A DNA stretch of 64,000 nt, taken from positions 25,331,660 through 25,395,659 of the forward strand of contig CM063285.1 in the NCBI GenBank assembly GCA_032173965.1, written 5' to 3'. Below the pieces are notes generated by a model. That model was not told the DNA's origin. It worked only from the letters and a program-made list of their open reading frames with translations, and did not search any database. Origin of the DNA: Sitta carolinensis (lineage: Eukaryota; Chordata; Aves; Passeriformes; Sittidae). This document shows, one piece after another, positions 58,586 through 64,000 of this stretch (positions within the stretch are counted from its first letter, which is position 1; every line of letters starts with the position of its first letter). The translations under genes were made by a program, and so were the position numbers.

Positions 58586-61500
58586 GTAAGAACTGCTTAA
58601 AGTAATATTTTCTCTTTTACTACTTTTATATTTTTCTTCTTTAAGCTGATCTGTATTATTATATTCATAGTATTAAAAGTAGTACTTCTGTAGTTGTACT
58701 AGGAAGAGATTTTTAGTCATTTTAGTGAGGTCTTTAATCATAAATAAAGCATGTCCAAAATGAGTTTTTTGAAAATTAATGTTGCTAGCTGAATAAAAGG
58801 TACTGGAAGTGCAACAACCACCTACTTGCATTTTTTAGGTTGCATAATTTAGCAAGTAATAATTTTTTCATATGCAGTGAGATGGAAAGCAAACATTTCA
58901 TTTTATTGTATTAGAAAGAATTAATATACCATGCATGGAGTAAAATAAAGTAGTTGTAATTAGTAATAGGGTAAACCAAAAATATTTGTGAGATATTAAA
59001 TTCACCTAGGGTAATTTCCAAGTTGTATCTTGGATAGCTTTATGTTTTTATTAACATTTTTCTGAGGAGGAGTTGTTACTATAGCAACATTTGCAGGATA
59101 ACTTGGAAATTTTTTTTAGCATTTATTAGCTGCATGTCTACAGCTGCTTTCATAGATTTTCAGTGGGAAATGAATATAAGTCAAATTTCTTTCACCATAT
59201 TAAGCTCTTTTATGGTACCTTATATTTCTGTGATTTCTTTTTCTTGTTTTCACAGTATAGGGTCAGCTAATGAATGTATGTGGGTGATACTATTGAAAGC
59301 AGCTTCTTTCATTGTATTATTGTGTATTACTTGATAATGCCAGCTATATGCTCATAAGTATAAAAAACTGGCAGGTATTAATACTGTTCCACTGTTCTCA
59401 TTTTACATGTCACTCATGATATGGATGTTTCAGATGTAGAATTACCTTTTAATAGCTGTCATCAGGGATTCAGATGTGGGATGTGTCAAGAGGTAACTTT
59501 ATCTGAAATCAGACCAATCTTGGCATTTTTCCAGCAGTAAAGCAATCTTCTAGTAATTGTAGCTCTGTCTTGGAAGATGAGAACAGAATCTTAAGCACAC
59601 TCTTAGATGATTCATACCATGATCAGACATAGTTGTATACATATCTCTGTGTATTTTACACATTATCTGCAAACTATGATTAAGCAATACTCCATAGATA
59701 ATGGCTTTGTTATTACTGCTAGATGATTTCATATTGATTAGGCGTGTAGGCCAGCATTGTTGGTGAGGTATTGTTAGAGATGTCAGTATTTCTCCATGCT
59801 TGGTTTCAAACCTAGTATGGCTCTTTAGATTACCTTTTTAAAGTTGCAAGATAAAGGGTATTCTGGTTAATTATACAAGTAGTTAGTCAAGACAGTCAAA
59901 ACCACTACTTTGTAAGAATTACTATGTTATGATTTTTTTTAATGTTATTGCCTTATGCTGTTTTAAGCAGTGTATCTATCTGGGATGAATATATTTGGGT
60001 TTTATTTTTGAGTGCTTGTTTCTGTATAACAGTCTCAAGTTGTGATTTCAAGTTTCAGACTTTAGAGAAAGGTCCACAACTTCTTCCTTTGTGAAGCCAG
60101 GGATTCTGGGGTTAAATCAGTTCTGGTAGTGATCTGGGTCCAAATTTATTGTGAAGGTTTAAAATGGCTGTGAACACTTGTTAATTTCAAATAATCTTTT
60201 AAATCAGAGTATTCTTTTCCTGGTCAGTGTCTGGATAAGTGAATACACATTTTGAACACTTGCTAGGTTGTCGTAGGTTAGGAAATGTCATCTGCAAATT
60301 CTGCTTGCAAGAGTCTAGCCAAAGCTCATGGTATTTTCGAGGAATCTTGTTGAAATTCAAAGCCTTTTCCAAGGCTTTGAACCCTCTTCCTGACTGTGGT
60401 TAGCCTTCTGATTATCTGGGAGCCATACATGACCTGTGTGCCATGAATTGTATACAAAATTAGAAAAGACTTTTCCAATTTTTGCCAACTATCTATACTG
60501 CTTAGTGGTAAACTAGCAACCAGCCTGGCACTTCAAAATAAGCAGTAGACTACCTTGGTTGAATTATCCTGGGAAGTATGAAGGGCTTCAGTTGTCTAGA
60601 GAAGTACACGTGCAAACCTGCATAATTATTGTGCATTCATCTACATTGTGACTGTTACTACTAATGTAGTGGGACTTTGTTCATCTTTTGCCCAGAAGCA
60701 GTTGCTTGAGTAGTATCATCTCAGACTATTCAGAGACCTGCCTTACTAATTGCCAATTACTAAGCCACATCAAGACTGACAATTTGTTAGCATTTTGTGG
60801 TACTCCAAAGTAGGAATAACTTTTGTTTGTTTTGTCAAACTTTTCATACTGTAAATTATCTATTAGGTTTTAATCTGCATACATATCAGAGTATTTCCAT
60901 ATATACCAGAGTATTTCCAATTACTCTTTATTTCATGGGTCTGGACAAATTAAGGAGAACTTAATTTCTTATCTTGGCTATAATACGCTTGGTGTTTCCC
61001 AGCCCTACTTGAAGAACACCAGTGCTAATTATGTTTTGTGTTTGTACATGAGTCTCAGTGCTATTGAGGCAGACACTGTCAGTCATAAGTAATTTTCTGC
61101 TCTGTCTTGCAGGCATGCCAAGATTTCTTCATAAGTTTGAAGACCTTCATGCTTTTAGCAAGATAAAATGATTGTCCATTATCTGGTGCTTCTAACTGGT
61201 CCCACTGGATAAGGGAATGAATTTGAAACCCTATGGTTCATAGGAGACATTTTCCTCTCCAATAGATTTCCCCACAAAGTTGGGCAAATATACCCAGTGT
61301 CTTTAAGGAGATATAATGTGAATGTCATTATATCACTAAAGAACTTATTAATTATTATGTTATCATTGATTTGCTGACAAAAATATTGGTACCTTGGGAC
61401 AATAGTCTGGATGAGATAAAACAGTTTTATATGTCAAACATGCAAGAGTGACAGCAAGCTTTCCACATTAAAAAATATACAAACCTGATGGGAAGATTAT

Positions 61501-64000
61501 GACAATAGAGTGCACAGAAGCAGAGGACACTATCATTTTGCTGCTTGTAGCTGTTAAGAAACTACACTTTGTATACACAGAAGCATATTGATTAACATAA
61601 GGCTACTTTACATCCACTTTTGTATGCATGCCATATTGCATGTGGACTAATTAGATAGGTCATACACCACATGGATGACAATCAAAGCACATGTGAGCAT
61701 CCATTGTTGCTTGTGTTTTGTGGTTAGACATTTATGGATATTGATAACCAGCAAGCACTTTATTGATAATGAAAGAGATAAATGATGGGTTTAAAGAGTT
61801 ATTATTATTCTACAAGTGTTATTGTACTGCAGTTGGGAAATACAGCGAGCAAGGAAATACACTGAATAGCTGAAGCAGAGAAAAAGGAGTTAGATTAAAA
61901 TTAAAATGGTGCCTGTTAAAGAGCTGCAGTTGCCAGGCTACTGACACTGCAGTTTTGTGTGTGGTGTGACACAACACTCAGTCTTTTCTCCTGCATCCTG
62001 TAGTAACTGTATTATTCTGTGAATATCAAGGTTTAGTTCCTCCATCTGTCAAGTATAGTGATTTCATTCTACAATCAGAAAATATTTTCCATTTTCGGGA
62101 CAACAAGGTATTGGAATGAATATGGAAATTCTAAAGTGCTTTTCAAAAAATGAACCCTATGCTAAAGTAGGGATTATTAGGCATTTTTGTTTAAGCTATT
62201 TATAAAAGCCATGGTATGTATCTAGTCAATTCAGTTTTTATTTTAAAATAGTATTTATGATATACCAAAATGCAGTTTAATGTGGTTGGTTGTTGGGGTT
62301 TTTTTCTATACTTAGCAACAAGGAAGGGCCTAGAATATTGCTGCTTTTGCCAATTGAAAATAAAGGTTTTTTTCATCCTCCCTCTTTCCTTCATCTCCTT
62401 GGAAACTGTGAGCACACACTGCTAGCTTTCCCAATGTGGTATACATTTTTTACATGCACAGGGTTGTTTTTTTTAATTGTATACTTAAGAGTAAAATCTA
62501 ATTGCTTTTACATCCCTTATTTAAAAATAAAATGCTTTCTTACAAAGTATAAAAAAATCTCTGTTGTATAAAAACGCACTGTATGTGAAATCATACATAT
62601 TTTCAGTTATGCTGCATTTCTACATTTTTGTCATTTTACTCAGGCTGTTTTGATGAATACATCTTTGTCTCATACTCTGTTTACTCTATTAAGTATGCTT
62701 ATCAGAAATCTATAATGTTTGAAAAGATCTGTAGGAAACTGCTTTAATACATAATACCTATGAGACAGCAAGTCAGTATTCCACACAGCTGTCATTTCTT
62801 CTTCTAGATACTGTCATACTGAATTTCAAGGCAATTGCTTCCTGTTGTAAGATGGTATGTCATTACAAAGAGCAGGAAATAATAACAAGTTTAAACCAAT
62901 AAATATTAGTAAATAAAATGCTAATGATTTTCTGTAATAAAGCTCAGAATATTTTATATATGTAACTTTTTTACATATACTTAAATAGGGAAAATCTGTT
63001 CAAAGTTTAAGAATACTTATTTATCATGAATTCTTAACTCAATGAAATAACAATATATTAACATTTTTTCATCTAAAAAATGAAATAACAATATATTAAC
63101 ATTTTTTCATCTAAAATTGAAAAATTTCATCTATTAGCGGCATTTTTATAGAGATTGCTGCAGAATCCTAGAGGACAAATCTGTTGTTACTCAGAGAAAA
63201 ATATGTGGAATTCTGGTTTAGCATCTGTAAGAGACCTTAGCTTTAAGATTAATTTTACCTGTAATTAAACTGCAATTTAAACTAGACTTAAGTCTTATTT
63301 TCTTACAGATTAAAACTTCAGCAAATCAGGAATTCTTAGCTCCTAGAAGAGAAGGTAAAAAAGAGTATCTCTACAATTATTATGAAATAAATAGCTATGT
63401 AGTCTTAGGTTCTATGTAGTTATCAACATTTTATCAGTCTTACATTGATGGTTTTCAGGTGGTAAACCTGCAAATTAAACCTATGATAATCTAAATTTTT
63501 CAGTTAATTGTCTCCTACTTCACCATGTTTTTTTTTGTTTTTTTTTTTTTTAACATTCCTTATCAGTTTGCTGATACACTTAGAGGTCTAACCATTGTTT
63601 TCCCTGGAAGCAAGAACAAAACCCAGAATTTCTAGTTCCAGGTAATCTGTGCTTTCATAAATTAGTTATCTAATCAGACAAAATACTTAAATTTCAGAAA
63701 AAATTATTGTTAATGGTATCAGTTATTTTTTTGTGGGAACTGGAAGTCTGTTCTGAATGACCCAAATCAAATTATTTCTCTGCATATGTGATTTATACTT
63801 TTATTGCACAGAAGGGACCTCTGAAATTTGTAATTTTACTGAAAAGTTGAGAACACTAAATGGCAAAATTAGAAATTTGGAGGCTATTTTTGCTGCTTGA
63901 TGATATTGATTCTTTAAATAACTAGATAAATTTCTCTCTGGGGGACTCATTTAGAATATGAGATGGACTGCAAAGGAGCTGCAAGATGATGCAATTTATA
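58586..64000 (+). other. WDR17: WDR17 intron 2, 5' part
   Basis: From the GTAAGA donor to the window end I could not find the next WDR17 exon (expected to begin with codons for Ala-Asn-Met-Ser-Gln-Val). The sequence is AT-rich. It holds a 38-bp tandem duplication at 63.04-63.12 kb and one short splice-site-bounded segment at 63309-63354 that I do not accept as an exon without RNA evidence. A T-rich run (63529-63552) lies near the right end. Confidence 0.6.
63041..63116. repeat. 38-bp perfect tandem duplication
   Basis: AATGAAATAACAATATATTA starts each copy and CATCTAAAA ends it; copies 63041-63078 and 63079-63116 are identical. Same period as the 48.85-kb duplication but unrelated sequence. 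Lies in WDR17 intron 2. Confidence 0.97.

Noticed and set aside
1..64000. CRISPR array, tRNA/rRNA gene, bacterial operon or new defence system
   Set aside because: No regularly spaced repeats, no cloverleaf or rRNA-like sequence noticed, and all context (CR1, avian LTRs, CpG islands, spliced WDR17 exon) is vertebrate.

Overview
The window looks like a piece of a bird nuclear genome. It is AT-rich and almost entirely non-coding. It carries many CR1 LINE fragments with the typical avian 3' end, long terminal repeats of avian endogenous retroviruses, and two short, very GC-rich CpG islands. No bacterial or phage gene organisation is present. Nearly all open frames are short and look like chance or repeat-derived frames. 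I found no new defence system, enzyme cluster or other undescribed multi-gene system.

The one protein-coding gene I can name is WDR17, on the + strand. Its probable 5'UTR exon lies in the CpG island at 46.4-47.0 kb and ends at a CAG|GTGAGG donor (46780/46781). A coding exon at 58520-58585 begins MAWMTYISHWFD and closes in phase 0 on a GTAAGA donor; as I remember it, this matches the N-terminus of the long vertebrate WDR17 isoform. The rest of the gene would lie right of the window. In amniotes, as I recall, GPM6A lies next to WDR17 in the opposite direction. The CpG island at 38.1-38.9 kb may therefore be a distal GPM6A promoter firing on the - strand, with the left 38 kb being GPM6A intron or 5' flank. 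That part is inference from synteny; no GPM6A coding exon was seen.

Layout: 1-38 kb is repeat-rich non-coding DNA with one ERVK-like LTR (about 4.16-4.49 kb), CR1 pieces at 9.7, 14.5, 18.1, 24.3, 28.3-30.8 and 35.0-35.9 kb, and an ERVL-type solo LTR (32486-33837). 38.1-38.9 kb is a CpG island with cAMP-response-like sites and a G-rich tract. 39-46 kb is non-coding with small CR1 ends. 46.4-47.0 kb is the WDR17 CpG island, with two X-box-like motifs and a CR1 relic. 46.8-58.5 kb is WDR17 intron 1, with two more ERVL-type solo LTRs, both antisense to the gene. 58.6-64 kb is the start of intron 2.

The best-supported structural results are three solo LTRs with exact 5-bp target duplications (CTGGT, CTGTA, CAGGC), one LTR inserted inside an older 45-bp tandem duplication, and two unrelated but equally long (38 bp) perfect tandem duplications.
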